From positions 320,683 through 384,682 of the forward strand of contig NZ_CACSIP010000001.1 of NCBI RefSeq assembly GCF_902705885.1: a DNA stretch of 64,000 nucleotides, given 5' to 3'. The position numbers were made by a program, and so were the translations under genes. Below are positions 21,711-30,603 of this stretch, one piece after another. The notes beneath the pieces are model-generated. The model saw only the letters and a program-made list of their open reading frames with translations, had not been told where the DNA came from and made no database searches. Position 1 is the first letter of the stretch, and each line of letters begins with the position of its first letter. This DNA is from Mycolicibacterium austroafricanum. GTDB taxonomy: Bacteria; Actinomycetota; Actinomycetes; Mycobacteriales; Mycobacteriaceae.

Positions 21711-23080
21711 GTGTGGCATCCGCAGGAGCGCAGCGCCGCCGCGAAGGCGTCGAGCGCGGTGCGGCCGGTCGGACCGGCGTCGTTGGACAGCAGCGCGAAG
21801 GTCAGCACCCGCCCACTCTCGTCGGTGACGATTCCGGCCAGCGAGTTGGTCCCGGTCAGCGAACCGGTCTTGGCGCGCAGATACCCCGCGGCCTCCCGGC
21901 CCTCCTCGGTGTCGAGATAGCGGTTGGACAGCGTGCCGCTGCCTCCGGCGATCGGCAGCAGGTCGACCAACGGCCGCAGGGTCGGCTCGGTGTCCCCGGC
22001 CGCCACGTTGATCACCTCGTCGAGAGTGCTCGCGGTCAACCTGTCGTCGACGGACAGACCGCTCGAGTCGAACAGCCGGGCGCCGGTGGTGTTGATGCCG
22101 GCGTCCTCCAGCGTGCCGATCACCGCGCGAGCGGCCCCGTCGAAACTCTGGGGCCGGTTCAACGCGGCGGCGACCTCGCGCCCGATCGACTCCGCCATGA
22201 CGTTGTCCGACTGGTTCACCATGTCGCGCAACCGGTGCATCAGCGGCGGCGACTGAACCGAGGCGATCTCGGTTCCCCGCGCCGCCGTGGACCGCACCGT
22301 GACCTTGGCCGGGTCGATGCGCAGCGCCACGGCCAGCGCACGGCCAGCGTCCAGCGCGGGGGTCTTGGACCGCCGCGATTCCACGCTCACCGGCTGGGTC
22401 CGTCCGGCGTCGAGCATCACCGACTCGATTGGCGCGATGTCGCCGCCGTCGATGTCCAGCGGGTCCCAGCCGGTCGCCATCGTCGGACCGCTGTAGGCGC
22501 TGACATCGACCTCCACGGCGGTGGCGGCGGTGCCGCTGCGGCGCACCTGATCGGCCAGATCGACGATGCGCGCCGCATCCCGGTACCAGGTGTCCTCGCC
22601 GCGCGGCGCAGCCGACAGTGTCTGGTCCCCACCGCCGACCAGCACCACCACCCCGCGCCGGTCCCCTGCGAGCACCCGCGTGGTCAGCCGGTCGTCGCGG
22701 TTCAGCGTCAGCAGCGCCGCCGCGGCGGTCAGGAGCTTGTTCGCCGACGCGGGTTGCATCGGCACATCGGCGCCCTGCTCCCACAACTGCCTGCCGGTCA
22801 GCGCGTCGGTGATGCGGCCGGTGAACCTGCCCAGGTTCGGGTCGGCCAGCGCCGGGGCCAGGGCCGCGGCAAGGCCGTCGGGTGTCGGGACGTGCGCAGA
22901 TTCGGAGACGGGAACGACTGCCGGCGCAGCGGACGCGGGCGCCGGCGCCGGTTCGGCGGCCTGCTGGTCGGACGTCGGCCGGGTGAGCAGCGCGGCGGCC
23001 GCCACCAGCACCGCGACCAGCGCCAGCACCGCCACCCCGACCACCACGTGGGTGGACCGCCGCCACCGAGTGGGACGCAT
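21707..23080 (-). CDS. dacB: D-alanyl-D-alanine carboxypeptidase/endopeptidase (PBP4, family S13)
   Basis: A 457-residue penicillin-binding protein that trims or cuts peptidoglycan cross-links outside the membrane. An N-terminal membrane anchor (VVVGVAVLALVAVLVAAAALL) precedes a Pro/Ala-rich linker. The three active-site boxes are present: SANK at 112-115, SDN at 291-293 and KTG at 404-406. Corresponds to Rv3627c. Divergent from ppa across 125 bp. Confidence 0.94.
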   Translation of the reverse strand: MRPTRWRRSTHVVVGVAVLALVAVLVAAAALLTRPTSDQQAAEPAPAPASAAPAVVPVSESAHVPTPDGLAAALAPALADPNLGRFTGRITDALTGRQLWEQGADVPMQPASANKLLTAAAALLTLNRDDRLTTRVLAGDRRGVVVLVGGGDQTLSAAPRGEDTWYRDAARIVDLADQVRRSGTAATAVEVDVSAYSGPTMATGWDPLDIDGGDIAPIESVMLDAGRTQPVSVESRRSKTPALDAGRALAVALRIDPAKVTVRSTAARGTEIASVQSPPLMHRLRDMVNQSDNVMAESIGREVAAALNRPQSFDGAARAVIGTLEDAGINTTGARLFDSSGLSVDDRLTASTLDEVINVAAGDTEPTLRPLVDLLPIAGGSGTLSNRYLDTEEGREAAGYLRAKTGSLTGTNSLAGIVTDESGRVLTFALLSNDAGPTGRTALDAFAAALRSCGCHT

Positions 23081-23205
23081 GTTTCTCCTGCTCTCGAACG
23101 ACTACCCGAGCCACCCCTGTAGTGCAGGGTATCGCTCGTTTACTGTTAACCCGCGTCGTCAGCAGACGGCCCTTGATCCGACCCTGATCTGAAGGAGTCC
23201 CCACC

Positions 23206-23691
23206 GTGCAGTTCGACGTCCTCATCGAGATCCAGAAGGGGTCGCGCAACAAGTATGAGGTGGACCATGACAGCGGCAAGGTGAAGCTGGACCGCTATCT
23301 GTTCACGGCGATGGGTTACCCGACGGACTACGGCTACATCGAGGACACCCTCGGTGAGGACGGGGATCCGCTCGACGCGCTGGTATTGCTCCCCGAGCCG
23401 GTGTTCCCGGGCTGCATCGTCGAGGCCCGCCCCGTCGGCATGTTCCGGATGACCGACGAGAAGGGCGGCGACGACAAGGTGCTCTGCGTGCTCGCCGATC
23501 CCCGGTGGGACCACATCACCGACATCGGCGACGTCTCGGAGTTCGAGCTGGACGCCATCAAACACTTCTTCGTGCACTACAAGGACCTCGAGCCGGGCAA
23601 GTTCGTCAAGGCAGCCGACTGGGTGGGTCGCGAAGAGGCCGAGGCCGAGGTCAACCGCTCCATCGAGAGGTTCAAGGCCGAAGGTCACTGA
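23206..23691 (+). CDS. ppa: Inorganic pyrophosphatase
   Basis: A 161-residue family I soluble pyrophosphatase that drives biosynthesis by hydrolysing PPi. Seen: [41 protein letters not shown] with the metal-binding aspartates, and [13 protein letters not shown]. The start is GTG at 23206 with AAGGAG at an ideal distance. The stop at 23691 is followed by the ureide genes on the same strand. Confidence 0.98.
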   Translation: MQFDVLIEIQKGSRNKYEVDHDSGKVKLDRYLFTAMGYPTDYGYIEDTLGEDGDPLDALVLLPEPVFPGCIVEARPVGMFRMTDEKGGDDKVLCVLADPRWDHITDIGDVSEFELDAIKHFFVHYKDLEPGKFVKAADWVGREEAEAEVNRSIERFKAEGH

Positions 23692-23783
23692 CCGGCCCGT
23701 GCGAGACCGATGTCACTGCGGGATTTTGCGTGGCCGTAACACGGCGTAACGCAGCCGTCCCTTCGGCCTTCGATCATGGCCTT

Positions 23784-24305
23784 GTGCTGTTGCATCAGGG
23801 ACTCGGGCTGGACGCCTTCAACGCGATGCCATTGCGTCGCGCCGTCCACGCCGTCTACGAGTGCTGCTACAGCGTCCCGCTGGCCGCCGACCTGGCACGC
23901 TCACGTCCCTTCGACAGCTACGACCAGCTGTACCGCTGTGCCGACTCGCTGCTGTTCGGGCTCAGCGAGGAGTCCATCGACTCCATCCTGGAGGCCTACC
24001 CGGACGTCGGCCGGCGGCCGGGCAGCGAGAAGTCCCAGGCCGAACAGTGCGCCATCACCGACGAACGCCCCGAGATGATGGCCGAGCTGGCAGCGGCGTC
24101 GAAGTCCTACCTGCGGCACTTCGGCTTCGGGTTCGTGATGTTCATCAACGGCTACCGCGCCGAAGACGTGCTCGCCGCGCTGCGCGACCGGTTGCACAAC
24201 GACCACGACACCGAGCGCAAGGTGGTCCGAAACGAGCTGGCCCGGATCAACCGCACCCGGCTGGAGCGGATGCTCGGTCCCGAAGGCGGCTACGACAACT
24301 GGTGA
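23784..24305 (+). CDS. OHCU decarboxylase-like protein (UraD family)
   Basis: About 173 residues, of the family that decarboxylates 2-oxo-4-hydroxy-4-carboxy-5-ureidoimidazoline to S-allantoin in urate breakdown. Supporting segments are FGFGFVMFINGY, LRDRLHND and ELARINRTRLERML, plus SQAEQ. The classical catalytic His of the AHPDL motif is a Tyr here (LEAYPDVGRRPG, Tyr72), so activity is not assured. The start is uncertain: GTG at 23784 gives the usual length, GTG at 23730 would add 18 residues. Allantoicase follows 34 bp downstream, supporting a role in ureide catabolism. Confidence 0.75.
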   Translation: MLLHQGLGLDAFNAMPLRRAVHAVYECCYSVPLAADLARSRPFDSYDQLYRCADSLLFGLSEESIDSILEAYPDVGRRPGSEKSQAEQCAITDERPEMMAELAAASKSYLRHFGFGFVMFINGYRAEDVLAALRDRLHNDHDTERKVVRNELARINRTRLERMLGPEGGYDNW

Positions 24306-24339
24306 GAACCGGCGTCCAGCCCTCCAATAGGGTCGGAGA

Positions 24340-25371
24340 GTGAGCAGTTCGCCGACCAGAACTCCGGGTCACTCCCATTTCCTGTCGCTGCCCGACCTCG
24401 CCGCGAGGTCCGCCGGTGGGGCGGTGCTGTGGGCCAACGACGACGTGTTCGCCGAGAAGGAGAACCTGATCAAGCCGGGCCCGGCCGAGCACCGGCCGGC
24501 GACCTTCGGCCACAAGGGGCAGGTCTACGACGGTTGGGAGACCCGCAGGCGCCGCGGCGCCACCGCCGATTCGCACGATTCTGTGATCGTCCGTCTCGGG
24601 GTGCCCGGCATCATCCGCGGGGTCGTGGTGGACACGGCGTGGTTCACCGGAAACTATCCGCCCGAGGTCGCGGTCGAGGCCGCGTTCGTGGACGGGTATC
24701 CGACCGCGCAGGAGCTGGCCGAGAAAGTCGAGTGGACGACGATCGTGGCGCGTCACCCTGTCAACGGGGACACCCGCAACCCGTGCGCAGTCGACTCGCC
24801 GAAGCGCTGGACCCATGTGCGGTTGTGCATCTATCCCGACGGCGGGGTCGCCCGCCTGCGGGTGCACGGCGAAGGGCTGCTGGACCCCCGCTTCACCGAG
24901 CTCCCACTGGACCTGGCGGCGCTGGACAACGGCGGCCGGATCACCGGTTGCTCCAACATGTTCTACAGCTCCCCCAACAATCTGTTGCTGCCCGGCGCGG
25001 CCAGGACCATGGGTGAGGGCTGGGAGACCTCCCGGCGGCGTGACAGCGGCAACGACTGGGTGCAGGTGCGTCTGGCCGGCCAGGGCGTGCTCACCGCGGC
25101 CGAACTGGACACGTCGTACTTCATCGGCAACGCCCCGGGTTCCGCCCGGTTGCAGGGCCGCGACGGAGACGGGGAGTGGTTCGACCTGCTGCCGCAGACC
25201 CAACTGCAGCCCGACACCAGGCACCGCTTCCTTGTCGACTCCGACCGCGCCGTCACCGACGCCCGGCTGGACATCTACCCCGACGGCGGGATGGCGCGGC
25301 TGCGGCTGTTCGGGCGGCTGACCCCGGAGGGGCTGCGGCGGGTCAACGAGCGCTGGGACGCCGCAGCCTAG
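24340..25371 (+). CDS. alc: Allantoicase
   Basis: A 343-residue enzyme hydrolysing allantoate to ureidoglycolate and urea. It consists of two homologous beta-sandwich repeats: the first carries YDGWETRRRRG (about residues 63-73) and HVRLCIYPDGGVARLRVHG, the second GEGWETSRRRDSGNDW and DARLDIYPDGGMARLRLFG. Length is typical. The start is GTG at 24340. It ends 8 bp from the convergent terC gene. With the upstream OHCU decarboxylase-like gene it forms a small ureide operon that M. tuberculosis does not have here. Confidence 0.92.
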   Translation: MSSSPTRTPGHSHFLSLPDLAARSAGGAVLWANDDVFAEKENLIKPGPAEHRPATFGHKGQVYDGWETRRRRGATADSHDSVIVRLGVPGIIRGVVVDTAWFTGNYPPEVAVEAAFVDGYPTAQELAEKVEWTTIVARHPVNGDTRNPCAVDSPKRWTHVRLCIYPDGGVARLRVHGEGLLDPRFTELPLDLAALDNGGRITGCSNMFYSSPNNLLLPGAARTMGEGWETSRRRDSGNDWVQVRLAGQGVLTAAELDTSYFIGNAPGSARLQGRDGDGEWFDLLPQTQLQPDTRHRFLVDSDRAVTDARLDIYPDGGMARLRLFGRLTPEGLRRVNERWDAAA

Positions 25372-25379
25372 CCCTTCCC

Positions 25380-26417
25380 TCAGCGCGAGGGATCGTCCTG
25401 CGGATCGGTGGTCAGGTCGGCCGGCTGCACCTTCGTCGGGGCCCCGTTCTTGCGGACATCGTGCACCCGGGTCTTGTACAGGCTCGCCGCGGTGGTGATC
25501 AGAAGCGTGACGATGATCACGCCCAGGCTGGCCAGCGTCGGGATCTCCGGCACCGGCACGGGCTCGCCACCGTTGATGAACGGGAGCTCGTTCTCGTGCA
25601 GCGCGTGCAGCAGCAGTTTCACGCCGATGAAGCCGAGGATGAACGCCAGCCCCTGCGACAGGTACACCAGCCGCTTGAGCAGGTCACCCAACAGGAAGTA
25701 CAGCTGCCGCAGGCCCATCAGCGCGAACACGTTGGCGGTGAACACCAGGTAGGGCTCGCGGGTCAGACCGTAGATCGCCGGAATGGAGTCCAGCGCGAAC
25801 AGCAGATCGGTGGTGCCCAGCGCGACGATGACCAGGAACATCGGCGTCATCACGCGACTTCCGTTTTCCTTGACCCACAGCTTCAGGCCGTCCCACTGGT
25901 CGGTGAACTTCAAGTGCCGCTGAGCGAACCGGACCACGGAGTTGTCGGCGTCGTCGTCGTGCTCGGTGTCCCGGACGAGCTTGATGGCGGTGTACACCAG
26001 GAACGCGCCGAAGAGGTAGAACACCCAGGAGAACTGGTTGATCGCCAGGGCGCCGAGCGCGATGAAGATGCCACGGAATATCAGCGCCAGGATGATCCCG
26101 ACGAGCAGCGCCTGCTGCTGGTAGATCCGCGGCACCTTGAAGCTGGCCATGATGATCAGGAAGATGAACAGGTTGTCCACCGACAGGCTGTACTCGGTGA
26201 GCCACCCGGCGAAGAACTCGAGCCCGTACTGGCTGCCGTGGAAGAACCACGTCCACAGGCCGAAGGCGATCGCCAGGCCGATGTAGAAGGTCAGCGCGGT
26301 CCCGGTCTCCCGCCGTGACGGCTCGTGGGGCCTACGCCCGAAGATCAGCACATCGACCAGCAGAATGCCGATCGTCACAGCGAGGGTGATGCCCCACTCG
26401 AGTCCAGATACGTTCAT
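25380..26417 (-). CDS. TerC-family integral membrane protein (metal-ion efflux type)
   Basis: A 345-residue polytopic membrane protein of the TerC/Alx family, which is linked to tellurite resistance and to manganese export. Helices carry the conserved acidic motifs SVDNLFIFLIIMASF and FALDSIPAIYGLTREPYLVF. The tail is hydrophilic. The ATG at 26415-26417 is preceded by CCGGAGGTTTG, a strong Shine-Dalgarno; longer starts would run through the RNA leader described below. The leader resembles a manganese riboswitch, which points to Mn handling as the role. Confidence 0.9.
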   Translation of the reverse strand: MNVSGLEWGITLAVTIGILLVDVLIFGRRPHEPSRRETGTALTFYIGLAIAFGLWTWFFHGSQYGLEFFAGWLTEYSLSVDNLFIFLIIMASFKVPRIYQQQALLVGIILALIFRGIFIALGALAINQFSWVFYLFGAFLVYTAIKLVRDTEHDDDADNSVVRFAQRHLKFTDQWDGLKLWVKENGSRVMTPMFLVIVALGTTDLLFALDSIPAIYGLTREPYLVFTANVFALMGLRQLYFLLGDLLKRLVYLSQGLAFILGFIGVKLLLHALHENELPFINGGEPVPVPEIPTLASLGVIIVTLLITTAASLYKTRVHDVRKNGAPTKVQPADLTTDPQDDPSR

Positions 26418-26420
26418 CAA

Positions 26421-26449
26421 ACCTCCGGTCGTCAGACAACGCCGGAGGT
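26421..26449 (-). promoter_or_regulatory. Shine-Dalgarno-sequestering hairpin of terC
   Basis: A perfect 8-bp inverted repeat: ACCTCCGG (26449-26442) and CCGGAGGT (26428-26421) with a 13-nt loop. The second arm is the terC Shine-Dalgarno. The first arm contains the CCTCC that closes P1 of the putative riboswitch. The two pairings are mutually exclusive, so Mn2+-stabilised P1 would free the ribosome site and the metal-free form would hide it. Confidence 0.75.
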
Positions 26450-26555
26450 CTCTTCCACCCGCGCCGACGTGAGCGTCACTGGCGGGCCCGCGGCACCGGT
26501 CGTCCGAGGGCGGGCGACGAGATGACGACACTGCGGCGAAGGAATACTCCCCTCC
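26444..26555 (-). promoter_or_regulatory. Probable manganese (yybP-ykoY) riboswitch upstream of terC
   Basis: Read on the minus strand, the leader begins GGAGGGGAGTATTCC (26555-26541), containing the yybP-ykoY hallmark GGGGAGTA, and ends GGAAGAGACCTCC (26456-26444). GGAGG (26555-26551) can pair with CCTCC (26448-26444) as the basal P1 helix. The ~100-nt middle is GC-rich and could form the two stacked arms. This family senses Mn2+ and very often precedes TerC/Alx, MntP or Mn-ATPase genes. Identification is by motif and context only; no covariance model was run. Confidence 0.75.
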
Positions 26556-26637
26556 AAATCGATGATTCTGCCAGCCGACTCCCCGACACGCGAAATGAGG
26601 AGCGGCCCGACGGCGCGAAGCCACCCCGGACGCTTAG

Positions 26638-26650
26638 TAGTTTGTACCCG
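26638..26650 (+). promoter_or_regulatory. Probable leaderless promoter (-10 box) of the Pls-like operon
   Basis: TAGTTT at 26638-26643 fits the mycobacterial -10 consensus TANNNT. A start point about seven bases after it falls on the GTG start codon at 26650, and there is no Shine-Dalgarno. This predicts a leaderless transcript. The -35 region is not convincing. Confidence 0.45.
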
Positions 26651-29600
26651 TGACAGCACCGGATCCAACCCCCGAGATCCCTTCTCAATTCGTGCTGTCG
26701 GAATCCGCCGCGGAACCGCGCACGCTGATCGACATCCTGTACGACACCGCTGCCCGTCATCCCGACGCCACCGCGCTCGACGACGGCGCCATCCAGCTCA
26801 CCTACGCCGAGCTGATCACCGATGTGGAGGACAGCGTCGCGTGGCTCGCGGCGCGCGGCATCGGCCGCGGTGACCGCATCGGCATCCGGATGCCGTCGGG
26901 CAGCTACGCGCTCTACGTCGCCATCCTCGCGACGCTGGCGACCGGCGCGGCCTACGTTCCGGTCGACGCGGACGACCCGGTCGAGCGCGCCGAGTTGGTG
27001 TTCACCGAAGCCGGCGTCGTCGCCGTGATCACCGAGAAGGGGCTGGTGCGCGGACCCGGTTCGTCACGGGGTTGGCGCGCGGCCGCGCCGCTGAGCCGCG
27101 ACGACGCGTGGATCATCTTCACCTCCGGCTCCACCGGCACCCCGAAGGGTGTCGCCGTGACCCACCGCAACGCCGCCGCGTTCGTCGATGCCGAAGCCCG
27201 GATGTTCTTGCAGGACAACCCGATCGGTCCCGGCGATCGAGTGCTCGCGGGGCTGTCGGTGGCGTTCGACGCGTCCTGCGAGGAGATGTGGCTGGCGTGG
27301 CGGCACGGCGCGTGCCTGGTGCCGGCGCCCCGGTCGCTGGTGCGCAGCGGGATGGACCTGGGGCCCTGGCTGGTGTCTCGGGACATCACCGTCGTCTCCA
27401 CCGTCCCCACCCTGGCGTCGCTGTGGCCCGCCGAGGCGCTGGAGTCGGTGCGGCTGCTGATCTTCGGCGGCGAAGCCTGCCCCCCGGAACTGGTCGAACG
27501 GCTGGCCGCCGGTCCTGATTCCGTCGGCCGTGAGGTGTGGAACACCTACGGGCCCACCGAGGCCACGGTCGTCGCGTGCGCGGCCCGGCTCGACGGCACC
27601 GGCGGCGGGGTGAGCATCGGCCTGCCGCTGCCCGGGTGGGATCTGGCGGTCGTCGACAAGGACGGTGCGCCGGTGCCCATCGGCGAGGTCGGTGAGCTCG
27701 TCATCGGCGGAGTCGGACTGGCACGCTACCTCGACCCGGAGAAGGACGCCGAGAAGTACGCCCCTCTGCCTTATCCAAGCCCGATCTCGCACTGGAGCCG
27801 GGCCTACCGCAGCGGTGACCTGGTGCGGCTGGAATCCGACGGGCTGTACTTCGTGGGACGCGCGGACGACCAGGTCAAGGTCGGCGGTCGGCGCATCGAG
27901 CTCGGTGAGGTGGACACCGCGCTGGTGAACCTGCCCGGTGTCAGCGGCGCTGCCGCGGCGGTGCGCAAGACCGCGAGCGGCACCCCGCTGCTGGTGGGTT
28001 ACCTCGTCGTCGCGCCGGGCGCCGAACAGGCCTTCGACGTCGTCGACGCCCGCGCCCGGCTGTCCGAGGCGCTGCCCGCAGCGCTGGTGCCCCGGCTGGT
28101 CGTCGTCGCCGAACTGCCCACCCGCACGTCGGGAAAAGTCGACCGCGACGCCCTTCCGTGGCCGGTCGGCTCGGCAACCGACGACGACGCCCCCGAGCTG
28201 GGCGGCACCCTCGGCTGGCTCGCCGGACTGTGGCGTGACGTGCTGGCCGCGCCGGTGGACGGGCCGGAAGCGGACTTCTTCGCCCTCGGCGGCGGGTCGC
28301 TGTCGGCGGCCCAGCTGATCGCCGCGCTGCGGCAGCGCTACCCGCAGGTGACCGTTGCCGAGCTCTACGACCATCCCCGGCTGGGGTCACTGGCGGGATA
28401 CCTGGATGAACTCGCGCCACCGCCCGCGGTGGTGACCCGTGACGTGAAGCCGGTGCCCCGACTGACCCAGGCGCTGCAGATCGCCGCGACCGTGCCGCTG
28501 GCGACGCTGGCCGGCATGCAGTGGGTGGTCTGGCTCGCGCTGGCCAACAACATCGCCGCCGCACTGTCGCTGGTGCCGTGGGTCAGGCCGATCGACTGGT
28601 GGTGGATCGTGGCCGGCTTCCTGCTGTTCATCACCCCGTTGGGGCGGATGGGCATCGCCGTGTTCGGGGCGCGGGTCCTGATCGGCGACCTCGCGCCGGG
28701 CACCTACCGTCGCGGCGGGTCGGTGCACCTGCGGGTGTGGCTGGCCGAGCGGCTGGCCGAGGCCAGCGGCGCGGAGAACATGGCCGGTGCGCCGTGGCTG
28801 GTGTACTACGCACGCGCGCTGGGCAACTCGGTCGGCAATGGGGTGGACCTGCACTCGGCGCCGCCGGTGACCGGGATGCTGACGCTCGGCCACCGGTGTT
28901 CCATCGAACCCGAGGTCGACCTGAGCGGCCACTGGATCGACGGCGACCTGTTCCATGTCGGCCCCGTCGCCGTCGGCAACGACGCGACGGTGGGCGCCAG
29001 AACCACGTTGCTCCCCGGCGCGGTGGTCGGTAAGAACGCCGACGTGGCGCCCGGCTCCGCCGTCGTCGGGAAGGTGAAGAACAGGCAGTACTGGAAGGGT
29101 TCGCCGGCGGTCAAGTCCGGGAAGGCCAAGCATCCGTGGCCGGATCACCGGCCGCCCAGCGCGCCGATGTGGGTCGCGATGTACGGCGCCACGTCGGTGC
29201 TGCTGGGTGCGCTTCCGCTGGCTGCGCTGGCGGTGGGGCTCGCCGTGATCGGCTGGGGGCTTCGCGGTACGGCGTCGGTGAGCGCGGCGGTGCTCCCGGC
29301 GATGGTGTGGACCGTGCCGGCGACGCTGGCCGCGCTGCTGACCTACGCGGCGCTGACGGTGGTGGGGGTGCGACTGCTCGCTCTCGGCCTCAACGAGGGC
29401 TACCACCCCGTCCGCAGCCGCTCGGGCTGGCAGCTGTGGGCCACCGAACGGCTGATGGACGCCGCCCGCAATCACCTCTTCCCGATCTACGCCAGCCTGC
29501 TCACCCCCTGGTGGCTACGGCTGCTCGGCGCGAAGGTCGGCCGCGGCACCGAGATCTCCACCGCGTTGCTGATCCCCAAGTTCACCGTCATCGAGGACGG

Positions 29601-30603
29601 CGCGTTCCTCGCCGACGACACCATGGTCGCGTCCTACGAACTGGGCGGCGGCTGGATCCACGTCGCCCGGGCCACCATCGGCAAGCGGGCGTTCCTGGGG
29701 AACTCGGGTATCACCCAGCCCGGCCGGCGGGTACCCGACGACGGGCTGGTCGCGGTGCTGTCAGCGGCCCCGCACAAGGCCAAGGCGGGCTCGTCGTGGC
29801 TGGGCAGCCCGCCGGTTCGGCTGCGCCGCCGGCCCACAGCCGCCGACGTGCTGCGGACGTTCCATCCGTCCGCGCGGCTGAAGGCGCTGCGCGCCATGGT
29901 CGAGACGTTCCGGCTGGTCCCCGTGGTCGTCACCTTCGCCATCGGGGTGGCCGTGCTGCTGTCCGCGCAGGCCGTGGTGCTGACCGCCGGCTGGGTGTGG
30001 GCCGCACTGGCCACCGGGCTGATCCTGCTGGCCGCCGGGGCGGTGGCCGGCGGCATCGCGGTGGCTGCCAAATGGCTTGTGGTGGGCAGGATCACAGCGA
30101 TCGAACATCCGTTGTGGTCGTCGTTCGTGTGGCGCAATGAGGTGTCGGACACCTTCGTAGAAACGGTGGCGGCACCCTGGTTCGCCCGTGCAGCAGCGGG
30201 TACACCGGTGATGAATCTGTGGCTGCGGGCGCTGGGCGCGAAGATCGGACGGGGGGTGTGGTGTGAAAGCTACTGGCTCCCCGAGGCCGACCTGGTGACA
30301 CTCGAGGACGGGGCCACCGTCAACCGTGGCTGCGTGGTGCAGACCCATCTGTTCCACGACCGCATCATGCGGATGGACACCGTCGTGCTCGAGCGCGGCG
30401 CGACGCTGGGCCCGCACTGTGTGGCGTTGCCCGCCGCCCGCATCGGATCAGGGGCCACCGTCGGGCCGGCGTCGCTGGTGATGCGCGGCGACGTGGTTCC
30501 GCCGTCAACCCGCTGGCAGGGCAATCCGATCGCGTCCTGGAACCCGTCGCGCAAGAAGGGCGACTCGTCGAGTCCCAAACCCAAGAAGCCGGCGGCCGCG
30601 TGA
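26650..30603 (+). CDS. Pls/PosA-type NRPS: adenylation, carrier, six TM segments, three LbH domains
   Basis: A 1317-residue membrane NRPS resembling epsilon-poly-L-lysine synthetase (Pls). The adenylation domain (about 20-500) has FTSGSTGTPKG (157-167), NTYGPTEAT, YRSGDLVR and a catalytic Lys496 in TRTSGKVDRD. The carrier domain holds Ser550 in FFALGGGSLS. Then come three membrane pairs (about 611-671, 840-910, 1090-1140), each followed by a left-handed beta-helix/acyltransferase-like domain (about 690-815, 955-1055, 1185-1295), as in Pls tandem domains. No condensation or thioesterase domain is present. The specificity residues D207, A208, E211, S250, I271, G273, T299, V307, V308, K496 resemble the published Lys code DAESIGSVCK. 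The stop overlaps the next gene as GTGA. The product is inferred, not known. Confidence 0.9.
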   Translation: MTAPDPTPEIPSQFVLSESAAEPRTLIDILYDTAARHPDATALDDGAIQLTYAELITDVEDSVAWLAARGIGRGDRIGIRMPSGSYALYVAILATLATGAAYVPVDADDPVERAELVFTEAGVVAVITEKGLVRGPGSSRGWRAAAPLSRDDAWIIFTSGSTGTPKGVAVTHRNAAAFVDAEARMFLQDNPIGPGDRVLAGLSVAFDASCEEMWLAWRHGACLVPAPRSLVRSGMDLGPWLVSRDITVVSTVPTLASLWPAEALESVRLLIFGGEACPPELVERLAAGPDSVGREVWNTYGPTEATVVACAARLDGTGGGVSIGLPLPGWDLAVVDKDGAPVPIGEVGELVIGGVGLARYLDPEKDAEKYAPLPYPSPISHWSRAYRSGDLVRLESDGLYFVGRADDQVKVGGRRIELGEVDTALVNLPGVSGAAAAVRKTASGTPLLVGYLVVAPGAEQAFDVVDARARLSEALPAALVPRLVVVAELPTRTSGKVDRDALPWPVGSATDDDAPELGGTLGWLAGLWRDVLAAPVDGPEADFFALGGGSLSAAQLIAALRQRYPQVTVAELYDHPRLGSLAGYLDELAPPPAVVTRDVKPVPRLTQALQIAATVPLATLAGMQWVVWLALANNIAAALSLVPWVRPIDWWWIVAGFLLFITPLGRMGIAVFGARVLIGDLAPGTYRRGGSVHLRVWLAERLAEASGAENMAGAPWLVYYARALGNSVGNGVDLHSAPPVTGMLTLGHRCSIEPEVDLSGHWIDGDLFHVGPVAVGNDATVGARTTLLPGAVVGKNADVAPGSAVVGKVKNRQYWKGSPAVKSGKAKHPWPDHRPPSAPMWVAMYGATSVLLGALPLAALAVGLAVIGWGLRGTASVSAAVLPAMVWTVPATLAALLTYAALTVVGVRLLALGLNEGYHPVRSRSGWQLWATERLMDAARNHLFPIYASLLTPWWLRLLGAKVGRGTEISTALLIPKFTVIEDGAFLADDTMVASYELGGGWIHVARATIGKRAFLGNSGITQPGRRVPDDGLVAVLSAAPHKAKAGSSWLGSPPVRLRRRPTAADVLRTFHPSARLKALRAMVETFRLVPVVVTFAIGVAVLLSAQAVVLTAGWVWAALATGLILLAAGAVAGGIAVAAKWLVVGRITAIEHPLWSSFVWRNEVSDTFVETVAAPWFARAAAGTPVMNLWLRALGAKIGRGVWCESYWLPEADLVTLEDGATVNRGCVVQTHLFHDRIMRMDTVVLERGATLGPHCVALPAARIGSGATVGPASLVMRGDVVPPSTRWQGNPIASWNPSRKKGDSSSPKPKKPAAA

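Noticed and set aside
20622..23279. 885-codon open frame on the minus strand running through dacB into the zinc protease
   Set aside because: Only the last 362 codons are conserved protease; the rest is an arginine-rich shadow of dacB. The ATGA overlap at 21707-21710 marks the real start.
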